From NCBI GenBank assembly GCA_038244055.1, contig JBBRTW010000390.1:1-7057 (forward strand): DNA of 7,057 bases, read 5' to 3'. Source of the DNA: DASPKW01 sp038244055 (GTDB lineage: Bacteria > Planctomycetota > Phycisphaerae > Tepidisphaerales > Tepidisphaeraceae). A program made the position numbers and the translations under genes. Of the stretch, positions 6,357 to 7,057 are shown in pieces (the first letter of the stretch is position 1; each line of letters opens with the position of its first letter). Below the pieces are notes generated by a model. It searched no databases. It was not told the DNA's origin and worked only from the letters and a program-made list of their open reading frames with translations.

Positions 6357-7057
6357 TTAAAGCGACAGCAAATACTCCGCCAGATCCTCGATCTGCTCGG
6401 GCGACAGCTTGGAAGTGTGGCCGTGCTTGTCGTGGGGGTTGGAGGTGGTAATCACCTCTTTGATGGTTGCGGCCCGTCCATCGTGAAGGTAAGGCGCGGT
6501 GCGCCAGAGTTCATTCAGCGAAGGCGTATCGAAAGCATCCTCCCCTTCATGATCCAGCGCGCCATGCGTGCCGACATTGTATCGCTTCTGCGAGGTGAAC
6601 CACTCCCCCATGTGGCAAAGCGCGCACGCCACCTTCGCATCTTCAAAAATCGCCTTGCCGCGCACGGCCCTGGGGGATAGCTGACCATTGGCGAGCAGAT
6701 GCGGACTCTTCTCCGCCTTGATCGAGCGAATAAACGCGGCCGTGGCTTTGACATCCTCCGCCGATGGCACCACCGACAGAAAGCGGAAGCCGGCGGCCGT
6801 CGATTCCAGATAATCTTCGCGAATGCCTAGCCAGGTCATCGGCTCGGTCATGTCCGCGCCCAAAAGCGATTTGTTGTTCTTGGGATTTCCCAGCCCATCA
6901 TTGGGCAAATCCCAGTTCATCCCATCCACCCGGCCATCATTCGGATGGCAGGTGCCGCAACTCAGCCAGTGCTGAAAACTATGCGTGGCATCGTGGAACG
7001 CAATCTCTCCCCGCCGCGTTTCATCCATCGCCGGCTGCGCGCCGACGGGAATGGCGC
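6357..7057 (-). CDS. Diheme cytochrome c of the CCP/MauG type, 5' end outside the window
   Basis: The frame is open to the right edge. 232 residues are visible, and the Met at 7028 is internal-looking because the upstream codons (AIPVGAQPA) read as normal protein. Two heme c sites are present: CGTCH (33-37) and CALCH (144-148). They are about 110 residues apart in the order typical of bacterial diheme cytochrome c peroxidases and MauG. Other family marks are RRGEIAFHDATHSF, the second-domain start RAVRGKAIFED, and TAPYLHDGRAATIKEVI near the C-terminus, followed by LSPEQIEDLAEYLLSL. Planctomycete proteins with this exact style of C-terminus often carry an N-terminal YVTN-type beta-propeller; that part would lie beyond the edge. 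It is the first visible gene of the operon and is tightly joined to the HzsA-related gene. The diheme gamma subunit of hydrazine synthase belongs to the same superfamily. Peroxidase activity is not established. Confidence 0.88.
   Translation of the reverse strand, partial: AIPVGAQPAMDETRRGEIAFHDATHSFQHWLSCGTCHPNDGRVDGMNWDLPNDGLGNPKNNKSLLGADMTEPMTWLGIREDYLESTAAGFRFLSVVPSAEDVKATAAFIRSIKAEKSPHLLANGQLSPRAVRGKAIFEDAKVACALCHMGEWFTSQKRYNVGTHGALDHEGEDAFDTPSLNELWRTAPYLHDGRAATIKEVITTSNPHDKHGHTSKLSPEQIEDLAEYLLSL

Noticed and set aside
1254..7057. Calling the operon a true hydrazine synthase and the organism an anammox bacterium
   Set aside because: HzsA-related proteins are common in planctomycetes that are not anammox. 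The heme count and the residue after the heme motif differ from the anammox alpha subunit, and no other anammox marker is visible.

Overview
The window looks like chromosomal DNA of a GC-rich Planctomycetota bacterium, or a close PVC relative. Three things suggest this: two large HzsA-related cytochromes, which are typical of planctomycetes; a cluster of short palindromic repeats of the kind that litters these genomes; and an IS21-type transposase remnant of planctomycete flavour. The species cannot be named from sequence alone.

Left part (1-1250), a worn accessory and tRNA region. It starts with the 3' end of a gene that resembles the C-terminus of a PaeR7I-type restriction endonuclease (1-174). 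A decayed IS21 istA transposase follows (233 to about 898). It keeps the N-terminal helix-turn-helix and the C-terminal part, but the DDE catalytic core is gone and a TAA interrupts the frame. Next comes an intact initiator tRNA-fMet gene on the minus strand (963-1036), with a near-ideal sigma70 promoter (1050-1077) and a hairpin terminator (919-953). A 13-nt inverted repeat (1088-1150) lies between the tRNA promoter and the end of the next operon.

Right part (1254-7057), one minus-strand cytochrome operon read from the right edge towards the left. Its first visible gene is the C-terminal 232 residues of a diheme c-type cytochrome of the cytochrome c peroxidase/MauG type. After 16 nt comes an 833-residue secreted HzsA-related triheme protein. 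After a further 155 nt filled with palindromic repeats comes an 809-residue paralog of it.

How the genes may work together: in anammox hydrazine synthase, a CCP/MauG-like diheme gamma subunit partners a propeller-plus-heme alpha subunit, and the genes are adjacent. The order here (CCP-like, then HzsA-like twice) resembles that arrangement, but the organism need not be anammox. The operon most plausibly encodes a periplasmic multiheme complex of unknown substrate that is related to hydrazine synthase. The operon promoter and the start of the diheme gene lie beyond the right edge.
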